A DNA stretch of 41,269 nt from an uncultured Clostridia bacterium (GTDB lineage: Bacteria; Bacillota; Clostridia; Oscillospirales; Acutalibacteraceae), in the NCBI GenBank assembly GCA_946042285.1, contig CAMGDK010000002.1, positions 1 to 41,269 on the forward strand, read 5' to 3'. Position 1 is the stretch's first letter; every line of letters begins with the position of its first letter. Below the pieces are notes generated by a model. The model worked only from the letters and a program-made list of their open reading frames with translations. It had not been told where the DNA came from and did not search any database. This document shows, piece after piece, positions 25,339 to 33,821 of the stretch. The translations under genes were made by a program, and so were the position numbers.

Positions 25339-26218
25339 TGCCCGTGAAATTCAAGCCAGAATGAAGTCAATTAAGGACACAATGAAAATCACAAATGCAA
25401 TGTGCATGATTTCGTCCTCAAAGCTTCAAAAGGCAAGAAGAGACCTTAAAAATACAGAGCCTTATTTTTACACAATTCAAGAGGCACTTGCGAAAATCCT
25501 TGATCTCTCACCTGAAACAGGTAATGAGTTTTTCGACAAGAGAGAGGATCTGCCGTCAAACGAGAGAAAACAGGGTTATATAGTAGTTACAGCTGACAAA
25601 GGTATGGCAGGTGCATATAACCACAATGTTATTAAGATTGCGGAAAAAGAGGCTTTGTCCGATAACAAAAATATGCTTTTTGTTGTCGGTGAGGTAGGTC
25701 GCAGATATTTTGAAAAAAAGAATATTCCTATTGATATTGATTTTAAATATACTGCTCAAAATCCTAATATGAACAGAGCGAGAATTATCAGCGAAAAGGT
25801 TGTTGATTTATTCAAAAGAGGAGAGCTTGACGAGGTGTATATTATTTATACCAAGATGGTCAATTCGGTTACTGTCAACGCCGAGATGATTAAGCTTCTT
25901 CCTCTTAAGCGAACAAGAATTGAGGATGTTGACAGGCGAAACAGCTATGAAAGCTGTATATTCGAGCCTGACATTGACAGCGTTTTTGAGCATATTGTTC
26001 CAAACTATGTAGCAGGCTTTGTGTATGGCGCGCTTGTGGAGTCGTATTGCTCAGAGCATAACGCAAGAATGATGGCTATGCAAACGGCGACCGACGCAGC
26101 AAGTGATATGCTCAAGCTACTTGATATTGAATATAATCGTGCAAGGCAGGCGGCAATCACACAGGAGATAACAGAGGTTATTGCCGGTGCAAAGGCACAA
26201 AAGAATAAAGCAGATTAG
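25331..26218 (+). CDS. atpG: F1Fo ATP synthase subunit gamma
   Basis: Central rotor shaft of F1. The 295 residues have the conserved N-terminal helix MANAREIQARMKSIKDT with KITNAMCMISSSKL and the C-terminal helix region with NARMMAMQTATDAASDML and RQAAITQEITEV, which sit inside the alpha3-beta3 barrel. Length is normal. Its ATG overlaps the end of the delta-alpha gene by 8 bases. AGAGG lies a few bases upstream, and coupling is likely. Confidence 0.97.
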   Translation: MANAREIQARMKSIKDTMKITNAMCMISSSKLQKARRDLKNTEPYFYTIQEALAKILDLSPETGNEFFDKREDLPSNERKQGYIVVTADKGMAGAYNHNVIKIAEKEALSDNKNMLFVVGEVGRRYFEKKNIPIDIDFKYTAQNPNMNRARIISEKVVDLFKRGELDEVYIIYTKMVNSVTVNAEMIKLLPLKRTRIEDVDRRNSYESCIFEPDIDSVFEHIVPNYVAGFVYGALVESYCSEHNARMMAMQTATDAASDMLKLLDIEYNRARQAAITQEITEVIAGAKAQKNKAD

Positions 26219-26223
26219 GAGGT
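26216..26223 (+). promoter_or_regulatory. Ribosome binding site fixing the atpD start
   Basis: The sequence AGGAGGTG, beginning in the atpG stop codon, lies 8 bases before the ATG at 26232. It excludes the longer in-frame start at 26181 that would lie inside atpG. Confidence 0.85.
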
Positions 26224-26231
26224 GTCCTTTT

Positions 26232-27620
26232 ATGAATAACGGTAAAATAGTTCAGGTTATGGGACCTGTTGTTGATGTTCAGTTTGATGGAGAGTTACCG
26301 AAAATTAAGGACGCTCTTGAGGTTTATCTTGACGGCAAAAGACTCGTTATGGAGGTCAGTCAGCATTTAGGCGGCGGATGCGTTCGTTGTATAATGCTTG
26401 CGGCATCCGAGGGACTTTCAAAGGATATGGAGGTTATCGCAACAGGCGACGCGATTAAGGTGCCTGTCGGTAATAAAACTCTTGGCAGATTATTCAATGT
26501 AACAGGCGATGCCATTGACGGCGGTGACAGTCTTGAAAATGAAGAGCATTGGGCAATTCATCGCAAGCCTCCTACATTTGAGGAGCAGGCATCAGAGGTA
26601 GAAATTCTTGAAACAGGTATCAAGGTTATCGACCTTCTTACACCGTATCCAAAGGGTGGTAAAATCGGTCTTTTCGGCGGTGCAGGTGTTGGTAAGACTG
26701 TTCTTATTCAGGAGCTTATCACAAATGTTGCAACACAGCACGGCGGTTATTCCATATTTACCGGTGTCGGCGAAAGAAGCCGTGAGGGTAATGATTTGTG
26801 GAGAGAAATGGGTGAGTCGGGCGTTCTTGCAAAAACCGCGCTCGTGTTCGGTCAAATGAACGAGCCGCCGGGAGCAAGAATGAGAGTCGCAGAAACAGGA
26901 TTGACAATGGCTGAGTATTTCCGCGATGTTGATCATCAGGATGTGCTTTTATTTATCGACAATATATTCCGTTTTGTTCAGGCAGGCTCGGAGGTTTCCG
27001 CGCTTCTCGGCAGAATGCCGTCAGCCGTTGGCTATCAGCCTACTCTTGCAACAGATGTCGGTGAGCTTCAGGAGCGTATTGCTTCAACAAAGTCAGGCTC
27101 AATCACATCGGTTCAGGCTGTTTATGTTCCTGCCGATGACCTTACGGACCCTGCCCCTGCAACAACATTTGCTCACCTTGATGCAACAACCGTTCTTTCA
27201 AGAAAAATTGTTGAGAAGGGTATCTATCCTGCTGTTGATCCGCTTGAGTCAAATTCTCGTATTCTTGAGCCGGATGTCGTAGGAACAGAGCATTACGAGG
27301 TTGCGCGTAAGGTTCAGGAGTATCTTCAAAAGTATAAGGAGCTTCAGGATATTATTGCTATTCTCGGCATGGAGGAGCTTTCCGACGAGGATCAGCTTAC
27401 CGTTTATCGCGCAAGAAAGATTGAAAAATTCCTTTCTCAGCCGTTCCATGTTGCCGAAGCGTTTACAGGTCAGCCGGGTATTTATGTGTCTGTTGCCGAC
27501 TCAATTAAGGGCTTTAAGGCAATTGTTGACGGAGAGGTCGATGATATTCCGGAGCAGGCGTTTTTCAATACGGGTACTATTGATGATGTTCTTAAAAAGG
27601 CGGAAAAGCTTGAGGGTTAA
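26232..27620 (+). CDS. atpD: F1Fo ATP synthase subunit beta
   Basis: Catalytic subunit of F1. From the ATG at 26232 it has 462 residues, starting MNNGKIVQVMGPVVDVQF as in the family. The N-terminal beta barrel is followed by P-loop GGAGVGKT (149-156), catalytic E181 in GVGERSREGNDL, Walker B VLLFIDNIFRF, and DPAPATTFAHLDATTVLSR. A normal C-terminal domain with the DELSEED-loop equivalent (MEELSDEDQ) closes it. It is followed 9 bases later by atpC. Nothing is unusual here, which makes the fused alpha partner stand out. Confidence 0.98.
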   Translation: MNNGKIVQVMGPVVDVQFDGELPKIKDALEVYLDGKRLVMEVSQHLGGGCVRCIMLAASEGLSKDMEVIATGDAIKVPVGNKTLGRLFNVTGDAIDGGDSLENEEHWAIHRKPPTFEEQASEVEILETGIKVIDLLTPYPKGGKIGLFGGAGVGKTVLIQELITNVATQHGGYSIFTGVGERSREGNDLWREMGESGVLAKTALVFGQMNEPPGARMRVAETGLTMAEYFRDVDHQDVLLFIDNIFRFVQAGSEVSALLGRMPSAVGYQPTLATDVGELQERIASTKSGSITSVQAVYVPADDLTDPAPATTFAHLDATTVLSRKIVEKGIYPAVDPLESNSRILEPDVVGTEHYEVARKVQEYLQKYKELQDIIAILGMEELSDEDQLTVYRARKIEKFLSQPFHVAEAFTGQPGIYVSVADSIKGFKAIVDGEVDDIPEQAFFNTGTIDDVLKKAEKLEG

Positions 27621-27629
27621 GGTGAAAAT

Positions 27630-28043
27630 ATGAATACCTTTAAACTTAAAATTATAGCGTCAAACAAGGTCTTCTTTGACGGCGAAGCAAGCTATCTTGT
27701 CGTGCCGTCTGTTGATGGCGGACTTATGGGATTTCTTCCCCGTCACGAAAACTGTGTTCTTCCGATTGATGTCGGAGAGATGAAGATAATTGATGCAAAT
27801 GAAGGCAAAATTGATGCTTTTGTAGGAAGCGGATTTCTTGAATTTCTAAATAACGAAGCAACGCTTGTTTGCATTTCCGCTGAATTGCCTGAGGAGATTG
27901 ACGAGCGCAGAGCAAGAGAAGCAAGTGAAAGAGCACAGGAGGAGCTTCGACAGAAACGCTCAATGCTCGAGTATCACCATTCGCAAATGAATTTAGCACG
28001 AGCAATGGAGCGTCTTAAGGTCAAAAACAAGCATAAAATATAA
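27630..28043 (+). CDS. atpC: F1Fo ATP synthase subunit epsilon
   Basis: Rotor subunit and inhibitor of ATP hydrolysis. The 137 residues have the N-terminal beta sandwich (FKLKIIASNKVFFDGEAS, GLMGFLPRHENCV) and a C-terminal helical hairpin (about 88-135) rich in Arg/Glu. It closes the atp operon and is followed by a perfect terminator hairpin. Confidence 0.95.
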   Translation: MNTFKLKIIASNKVFFDGEASYLVVPSVDGGLMGFLPRHENCVLPIDVGEMKIIDANEGKIDAFVGSGFLEFLNNEATLVCISAELPEEIDERRAREASERAQEELRQKRSMLEYHHSQMNLARAMERLKVKNKHKI

Positions 28044-28052
28044 GATAAAATT

Positions 28053-28086
28053 AAGGCTGTATCAACAAATGTTGATACAGCCTTTT
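28053..28086. terminator. Bidirectional terminator between atpC and the GH2 gene
   Basis: A perfect 14-base-pair stem, 28053-28066 with 28071-28084, and loop AAAT. TTTT follows on the plus side and the minus side runs into AATTTTATC. It lies between two convergent genes whose stops are about 50 bases apart. Confidence 0.92.
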
Positions 28087-28093
28087 GTCTGTT

Positions 28094-30340
28094 TTATCTT
28101 GGCTTTTTCACTTTGTTAAGAAGCTTGTTTATGTTCAAAATGTCTTCCTTTGTGAATTGTCCTCCGATCATCATAAATACTCTTTTTACGGAAAAGCCCT
28201 TTGCAAGCTCAATCATTGTCTTGTTGATTGAAAAGCCCATAACCTCTGCTTTTTTCTTCTTTTCTTTTTTGCCGTTACTGTTGTCATCATCAGTCGATGA
28301 GCCCTTCTTGAGAGACGGAACTATATATCTCAAAAGAACAATCAAAAGAGCTGCTTTGCCCATAAAGCAATTCATGATGTCGCCGATAGTGTCGTTAACG
28401 GAGCAGTAGCCGGTTGGAGTGTCAATTTCAAACCAGTTGATAACTGCACCCTCCTCCTTCATGATGTAGCTTTCATCGGGAGTATCTACCTTGTTGATTG
28501 TCGCATTGTCTGTAAGATTTCCTGCTTTTGCAACAAGCTCTGTCTTGCCGACATTTTTAACTTCAAAGTAGAAGAACGGGTACGCACCCTTCTTTTGACT
28601 GCCTACACTTTCGCCGTTTGCAAATAATTCAACCTCGTCTTGATTTGAATAAACGGTAACCTTTGTAACATCCTCTGTTCTGTTAATATATCTCTTTGAG
28701 CAGATGTGAAGAACAGGCTCATCGGACAGCCAAGCCTTGTATGCATAAAAAGCATCCTTTTTATACTTTCTGTCAAATGATACAAGTCCCTTGTGATTCA
28801 TGCCGTTTTCGCCGCCCTCGCTTCTTGCGTCGGCAGCAAAGTCAAACATGTTCCATACATGCGTAGCCCAAAGATACGGTCTTTGGCCAATTTGCTTGAT
28901 AAGCTCTTCGTGGTAATATGCCTGATATTCCTCTGTGTAGTCACCCTGCGCAGGCTCGCTTGTGTGCCAGTTAAGAGCCTCGCATCCGTACTCACTGATA
29001 CCGATTGGCTTGTTTGGATATTTTTTATGGAACTCGTCAAACCAAGGTCCGTACATCGACACATTACCGCCGTACCATCCAAAGTAGTGGTTGTACGAAA
29101 GAATGTCACTGATTTTGTTAATTTCCTCGTCCATACCGCACATTGTTACGGTTGCCATTGTCGTAGGTCTTGTTTTGTCAAGACTGTGACAAAGGTCGTT
29201 GAGCATTTTGTGATTTTCGATAAGAGTCGGATCAGCTGCACCGTTCATGGTGATTTCATTAGAAAGTCCCCATGTAACGATTGACGGATGATTGTAGCAT
29301 TGACAAATGAGCTCTGTCATTTGCTGCTTCGTATTTTCTCTTCCGTTTGGCATGTGCTTTGAAATATAAGGTATTTCTGCCCAAACAATAAGTCCCTTTT
29401 CATCGCATAAATCGTAAAAATACTGATTGTGCTGATAATGTGCAAGCCTGATTGTGTTTGCACCCATTTCACAGATTAAATCAATATCCTCCTCGTGATG
29501 CTCGGGTAAGAGCGCATTACCGATTTCAGGTCTGTCCTGATGACGCGATACACCGCGAAGCGGATATTCTCTGCCGTTCAAAATAAATCCTTTTTGTGCG
29601 TCAATCTCAAAGCTTCTGATACCAAATCGAGTGCCGATTTCATCAACAGTATTTTCGCCGTCAACGAGCTTTGCACTTGCGCTGTAAAGATAAGGATCCT
29701 TAACACCGTCCCAAAGATGCGGATTGTCTAATGTGAATATTGCAGCCGGATTTTTGCCCTCCGCCTCGCTTGAGCATATTACATTTCCGCCGTCTGTGAT
29801 TTCAAATAAAACCTTTGCATCGCAAAATGCCTGAACAGTGATTTCAGCCTTACCGTCTTTTACTATCGGCGTAACCATTATTCCCGGTGCTCCGTAGTAG
29901 TCAAGATCAAAATGCTTCTTAGCAACACCGATAAGCTTAACATCTCTGTAAATACCGCCGTAAAATGTAAAGTCGGCAACTTGCGGATAAACGGTGTCAT
30001 TAGGGCTGTTATCAACCTCTACCTTTATGGTATTATTTTCTTTAACATCCTCAAGCCTTGCTCTGAATGTTGAGTATCCGCCGTGGTGCTGTGCAATTTT
30101 CCTGCCGTTAAAATATACGGTAGAGGAGGAATTAACACCGTCAAGCTGAATGTAAATCTCGTCGCCATTAGGCATTTCATCTGCCGAAATCTCTTTTTCG
30201 TAGATGCAGGTGCCTCTGTAATAATCGTTTCCGCCGTCCTGACCGTCAACGCCGTTCCAGGTGTGAGGAAGATTAACATTTGTTGATTCGCCTTTTTTTG
30301 TAAAAATCCAATTGTCGTTAATAAGCTTAATTGTTCTCAT
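28094..30340 (-). CDS. GH2 family glycosidase (beta-galactosidase-like) with C-terminal extension
   Basis: A retaining glycoside hydrolase of 748 residues with no signal peptide, so cytoplasmic. It has the sugar-binding jelly roll (1 to about 150), an Ig-like domain (to about 250), then a TIM barrel with acid/base E362 in GLSNE and nucleophile E450 in ISEYG. A beta-sandwich follows (about 545-620). It carries N515-H-K517, the NxK pattern used to flag beta-glucuronidases, but the surrounding VWNMFDFAAD and KGLVSFDRKYKKDAF blocks are equally usual in GH2 beta-galactosidases, so the substrate is open. Residues about 640-748 are extra: a hydrophobic helix (AALLIVLLRYIVP), a Lys-rich linker and a helical end (GGQFTKEDILNINKLLNK). 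It lies 12 bases after a GPH sugar symporter gene and is surely co-transcribed with it. Confidence 0.9.
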   Translation of the reverse strand: MRTIKLINDNWIFTKKGESTNVNLPHTWNGVDGQDGGNDYYRGTCIYEKEISADEMPNGDEIYIQLDGVNSSSTVYFNGRKIAQHHGGYSTFRARLEDVKENNTIKVEVDNSPNDTVYPQVADFTFYGGIYRDVKLIGVAKKHFDLDYYGAPGIMVTPIVKDGKAEITVQAFCDAKVLFEITDGGNVICSSEAEGKNPAAIFTLDNPHLWDGVKDPYLYSASAKLVDGENTVDEIGTRFGIRSFEIDAQKGFILNGREYPLRGVSRHQDRPEIGNALLPEHHEEDIDLICEMGANTIRLAHYQHNQYFYDLCDEKGLIVWAEIPYISKHMPNGRENTKQQMTELICQCYNHPSIVTWGLSNEITMNGAADPTLIENHKMLNDLCHSLDKTRPTTMATVTMCGMDEEINKISDILSYNHYFGWYGGNVSMYGPWFDEFHKKYPNKPIGISEYGCEALNWHTSEPAQGDYTEEYQAYYHEELIKQIGQRPYLWATHVWNMFDFAADARSEGGENGMNHKGLVSFDRKYKKDAFYAYKAWLSDEPVLHICSKRYINRTEDVTKVTVYSNQDEVELFANGESVGSQKKGAYPFFYFEVKNVGKTELVAKAGNLTDNATINKVDTPDESYIMKEEGAVINWFEIDTPTGYCSVNDTIGDIMNCFMGKAALLIVLLRYIVPSLKKGSSTDDDNSNGKKEKKKKAEVMGFSINKTMIELAKGFSVKRVFMMIGGQFTKEDILNINKLLNKVKKPR

Positions 30341-30352
30341 TGCTTTTCTCCT

Positions 30353-31711
30353 TTATTCGCTTTTGCCGAATTCCTGCTCTTGCTTGAAGCTGATGTTATA
30401 TATAAATTTCATCGAAACTGTCATGATTACAAGACCGATAACGAGTAATACAATGTACAAATTCTTGATGTTTGCAGCAACCTGCGCAGTCTGTGTTGTT
30501 GATGTTTCAATATATCCGACTGCACTGAGCGCGAGTGCAACGAGCGCAGAGCCAATGCCTTGAGCAAGCTTGCGGAAGAATGAATAGAGCGCGTATAGCG
30601 AGCCCTCCTCTCTGACACCCTTTCTGCGATAACTATCCTCAATACAGTCTGCAACGATTGCCCAAACAATAATTTGGAATACACAGCAGCCGGTGTTTAC
30701 AAACATCAAGCCTACTACATAAATAATAATACCCTTCTTGTCCGGTGTAATAGGAAGGAACAGTAATATTATTCCTGCAATCGCACTGAAAAGACTTGTC
30801 CATACAGAAAGATTTTTCTTTCCGATTTTAGCAACTAAGCTCGATGCGAACGGCATGAAGGCAACGAGCGGAATATATGATGCAATCATGGCAAGAGTAG
30901 CCTTTTTTGCATCGTTAAAATAAAACTGGAATACAAGGTTGTTAACGGACAACGAGGAATTGTAGAAGATAACAACTGCAATCGTCGAAACAGTTATACC
31001 AAGCATTGCACGGTTTGTAAAGAAGGACTTAACCGTCGAAATATAGCTGACCTTCTCCACCTTCTGCTCTCTGACAACTCTTTCCGTAACCATCTTGCGC
31101 ATTCCAAAGAATGCAAAGTATGCAGCAATCGAGAATACAGCGGTAACAATGAATAAGCTGCTAGCCGAAAGCACATTGTCCTTATAGACAATCTTTGGAA
31201 GAATCATAACAAGCACTGCAGGAAGAGAAGCACCGATGCTTCTAAATGTTGAAAGCGTTGTGCGCTGCTTAGGATCCTCAGTGATTACAGAATGAAGTGA
31301 GCCGTACGGCACATTTATCATTGTGTAAGCAACAGACCATAAGCAGTAGGAGACTAAGCACCAAAGTATTTTACCCGTCTGTGAAAACGCCGTTACGGGA
31401 GTAAACAGCATAACGGAGAATACGACGAGTAATACCGAGCCGATAGAAATCCACGGCATGAATTTACTTTTACCCTTACCTATGTGTGTTCTGTCAACCA
31501 TGTTACCTATGACAACATCGTTAATTGCATCCCATACCTTTGATACAACAATTATCCACGCCCAATGCTTTGCACTTAATCCTATGCATTGTGTGTAGAA
31601 TAAGTACATGTAGGAGGTAACAAGCTGAAACGAGAAATTACATCCCATATCACCTAATGCGTATCCGATTTTGTCTCTTGCACCAAAAGGTCTTAATTTG
31701 TTTTCTTTCAA
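30353..31711 (-). CDS. GPH-family sugar:cation symporter (MFS_2)
   Basis: A 452-residue, twelve-helix transporter of the glycoside-pentoside-hexuronide family (MelB, LacS, UidB relatives). Family marks are FGARDKIGYALGDMG at the N-terminus, WDAINDVVIGNMVDRT with GKSKFMPW after helix 2, and the NVPYGSL block. It starts with TTG at 31711, supported by AGGGGTGAT upstream. It is the first gene of a two-gene operon with the GH2 glycosidase, so it probably imports the intact glycoside that the enzyme then splits. The substrate is not readable from sequence. There is no phosphotransferase or ABC gene nearby and no local regulator. Confidence 0.92.
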   Translation of the reverse strand: MKENKLRPFGARDKIGYALGDMGCNFSFQLVTSYMYLFYTQCIGLSAKHWAWIIVVSKVWDAINDVVIGNMVDRTHIGKGKSKFMPWISIGSVLLVVFSVMLFTPVTAFSQTGKILWCLVSYCLWSVAYTMINVPYGSLHSVITEDPKQRTTLSTFRSIGASLPAVLVMILPKIVYKDNVLSASSLFIVTAVFSIAAYFAFFGMRKMVTERVVREQKVEKVSYISTVKSFFTNRAMLGITVSTIAVVIFYNSSLSVNNLVFQFYFNDAKKATLAMIASYIPLVAFMPFASSLVAKIGKKNLSVWTSLFSAIAGIILLFLPITPDKKGIIIYVVGLMFVNTGCCVFQIIVWAIVADCIEDSYRRKGVREEGSLYALYSFFRKLAQGIGSALVALALSAVGYIETSTTQTAQVAANIKNLYIVLLVIGLVIMTVSMKFIYNISFKQEQEFGKSE

Positions 31712-31749
31712 AGAATCACCCCTTAATTTATTTTATTCTCCTTGATTCT

Positions 31750-31778
31750 ATTTTAACCTATATTCAGACCATTTGCAA
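31750..31778 (-). promoter_or_regulatory. Promoter of the GPH-GH2 operon
   Basis: Minus strand TTGCAA (31778-31773), 17 bases, TAAAAT (31755-31750), about 40 bases upstream of the TTG start. Because TTGCAA is its own reverse complement, the same six bases are also the -35 of the oppositely directed glmS promoter. Confidence 0.75.
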
Positions 31779-31802
31779 GATTATTTATAAATGTGGTAAA
31801 AT
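31773..31802 (+). promoter_or_regulatory. glmS promoter
   Basis: TTGCAA (31773-31778), 18 bases, TAAAAT (31797-31802) with an upstream TGTGG. The leader to the ATG at 31908 is about 100 bases. It contains a GCTCC/GGAGC hairpin (31813-31833) and a small TGGTA/TACCA hairpin near 31851-31864. It is too short for, and lacks the conserved core of, the glmS ribozyme. Confidence 0.65.
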
Positions 31803-31907
31803 ATTATAGTAAGCTCCAATAATTGCAAGGAGCATGAGTCGTGATATTTTGTGGTACTTTACCATAACATATTTATGTAAATGATATTTTTGAATGGAGA
31901 ATTATTT

Positions 31908-33713
31908 ATGTGCGGAATTATAGGCTATGTAGGAAAAAGCAATGCAACAGGAATACTCTTAAAGGGATTAAAATCACTTGAGTATCGAGGATATGACAGT
32001 GCAGGAATTGCAGTATTTAATGATAGTGCTCAGTCGGATGTTAAAAAATGCAAGGGTAGGGTAGAAGCTCTTTGTGAAATAGCAAAAAATCTAAATTCAA
32101 ATGCAGGCATCGGTCATACAAGATGGGCTACACATGGTATGGTGAATGATGCAAATTCGCATCCTCACAAATTTAATCGTGTTACGGTAGTTCATAACGG
32201 AATAATTGAAAATTACGAATCGATAAGGGATACACTCGGAGTATCAAACGAGCTAAAATCGCAAACCGACAGCGAGGTTGTCGCAGCCCTGATTGACAGC
32301 TGCTATAACGGCGATGAGAAACAGGCGATTATCAGTGCCGCAAAAAGATTAACGGGTACTTATGCACTTGCTGTTATGTTTGACGGTAACCCCAACAGCA
32401 TTTATGCCGTAAGAAATGTCAGTCCGATTGTTTGCTGTAAAAATGATGACGGCGCATATATTGCATCGGACATCATGGCAATAGGTGAGTATAGCAGTGA
32501 ATACTTCGTGCTGCCGGAGTTTTCGGTTGCACAGATAAATGAAAACGGATTTGAGATAGAAAGCTTTGCCGGCGAAGAGATTATTCCTAAAAATCTGAAG
32601 CTTGATTGGGATATAAGATCTGCCGGTAAGTGCGGATATCCTTTTTATATGGAAAAGGAGATTGCAGAGCAACCGTCTGTAATAAGAAAAACAATAGAAA
32701 AACGAATAGTAAACGGTATTCCTGAGTTTACCGTTGACGGTGTGGATGACGGCGTGCTTGCAAATTGCTCAAGAATAATTGTGGTTGCGTGCGGCACAGC
32801 TATGCATGCAGGACTTGTCGGTAAAAGCCTGATTGAAAAAATATGCGAAATTCAAGTTGATGTTTGTATGGCAAGCGAATTTATTTACGGTACTCCGATA
32901 ATCAATGATGACACACTTGTGATCTGTGTGTCGCAAAGCGGAGAAACCGTTGATACTCTTGAAGCGCTTAAGCTTGCAAAAAGTAAGGGTGCATCAACGC
33001 TTTCCATCGTTAATGTTATAGGATCTTCCATAGCAAGAGAAAGCGATTATGTTGTTTATACATCGGCAGGGCCGGAGATAGCAGTTGCGTCAACAAAAGC
33101 ATATTCCGCACAGTGCACTGTATTTTATCTTATTACTGCAAGGCTTGCATTGATTAAAGGAACACTGAATGTTGAGGGCGTCAAAAGCTTTGTTAGGGAG
33201 CTTTGCGAGATTCCCGACAAGGTTCAGGCGGTTATTGACAGACGGGAGGAAATTCATCGTCTTTCGTCATCACTGTTGCTTGCAGACAACGTGTTCATGA
33301 TCGGAAGAGGTATTGATTATCCCGTTTTGCTTGAGGCGTCGCTTAAGCTTAAGGAAATATCATATATTCATTCGGAAGCGTTCGCATCGGGAGAATTGAA
33401 GCACGGCACGATTGCTTTAATTACCGAAAAAACACCAGTAATATCTCTATTAACACAAAAAAATGTAGCCTCAAAGCAGGCTTCAAATGTAAACGAGGTG
33501 CGTTCAAGAGGTGCAAATGTAATCAGTATAGCGCGCAAATCACTTTGTTCAGGCAAAATAAATTGCGAATTTTCTCTTCCTGAATCAGCTGACGAATTCT
33601 CCGTATTGCCTGCAGTTACGGCGCTTCAGCTTGTTGCATACTATGTGTCGTCAGACAAAGGACTTGATGTGGATAAACCGAGGAATCTTGCAAAGGTTGT
33701 AACCGTTGAGTGA
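31908..33713 (+). CDS. glmS: Glutamine-fructose-6-phosphate aminotransferase
   Basis: Makes glucosamine-6-phosphate from fructose-6-phosphate and glutamine, the first step to UDP-GlcNAc and peptidoglycan. From the ATG at 31908 the protein starts Met-Cys (CGIIGYVGK), putting the Ntn glutaminase nucleophile at position 2 as required. An earlier in-frame start at 31881 would bury it. The 601 residues have the glutaminase domain with YRGYDSAGIAV and GHTRWATHG, then two SIS domains with VACGTAMHAG, CVSQSGETVDT and the terminal DKPRNLAKVVTVE. GGAGA lies 7 bases upstream. The gene is monocistronic, bounded by its own promoter and terminator. No glmS ribozyme precedes it. Confidence 0.97.
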   Translation: MCGIIGYVGKSNATGILLKGLKSLEYRGYDSAGIAVFNDSAQSDVKKCKGRVEALCEIAKNLNSNAGIGHTRWATHGMVNDANSHPHKFNRVTVVHNGIIENYESIRDTLGVSNELKSQTDSEVVAALIDSCYNGDEKQAIISAAKRLTGTYALAVMFDGNPNSIYAVRNVSPIVCCKNDDGAYIASDIMAIGEYSSEYFVLPEFSVAQINENGFEIESFAGEEIIPKNLKLDWDIRSAGKCGYPFYMEKEIAEQPSVIRKTIEKRIVNGIPEFTVDGVDDGVLANCSRIIVVACGTAMHAGLVGKSLIEKICEIQVDVCMASEFIYGTPIINDDTLVICVSQSGETVDTLEALKLAKSKGASTLSIVNVIGSSIARESDYVVYTSAGPEIAVASTKAYSAQCTVFYLITARLALIKGTLNVEGVKSFVRELCEIPDKVQAVIDRREEIHRLSSSLLLADNVFMIGRGIDYPVLLEASLKLKEISYIHSEAFASGELKHGTIALITEKTPVISLLTQKNVASKQASNVNEVRSRGANVISIARKSLCSGKINCEFSLPESADEFSVLPAVTALQLVAYYVSSDKGLDVDKPRNLAKVVTVE

Positions 33714-33722
33714 ATATTAGAC

Positions 33723-33752
33723 AAAAAAGATGCACTTGATGCGTCTTTTTTT
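33723..33752 (+). terminator. glmS terminator
   Basis: A stem of 11 base pairs (33723-33733 with 33741-33751, one G-U) with a 7-base loop, the 3' arm being a run of seven T. This is a classic intrinsic terminator. Confidence 0.9.
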
Positions 33753-33753
33753 G

Positions 33754-33782
33754 TTGCGTTTTTAACAGTAATGTGCTATTAT
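33754..33782 (+). promoter_or_regulatory. Probable promoter of the tailed GPH transporter
   Basis: TTGCGT (33754-33759), 17 bases, TATTAT (33777-33782) with TGC as extended -10, directly after the glmS terminator and about 40 bases before the ATG at 33822. Confidence 0.6.
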
Positions 33783-33821
33783 GGTATTTATAAGGAAATA
33801 TTATTGTCAAGGGGGATTATA

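Noticed and set aside
31803..31907. glmS ribozyme
   Set aside because: The leader is too short and the conserved core cannot be found by eye.
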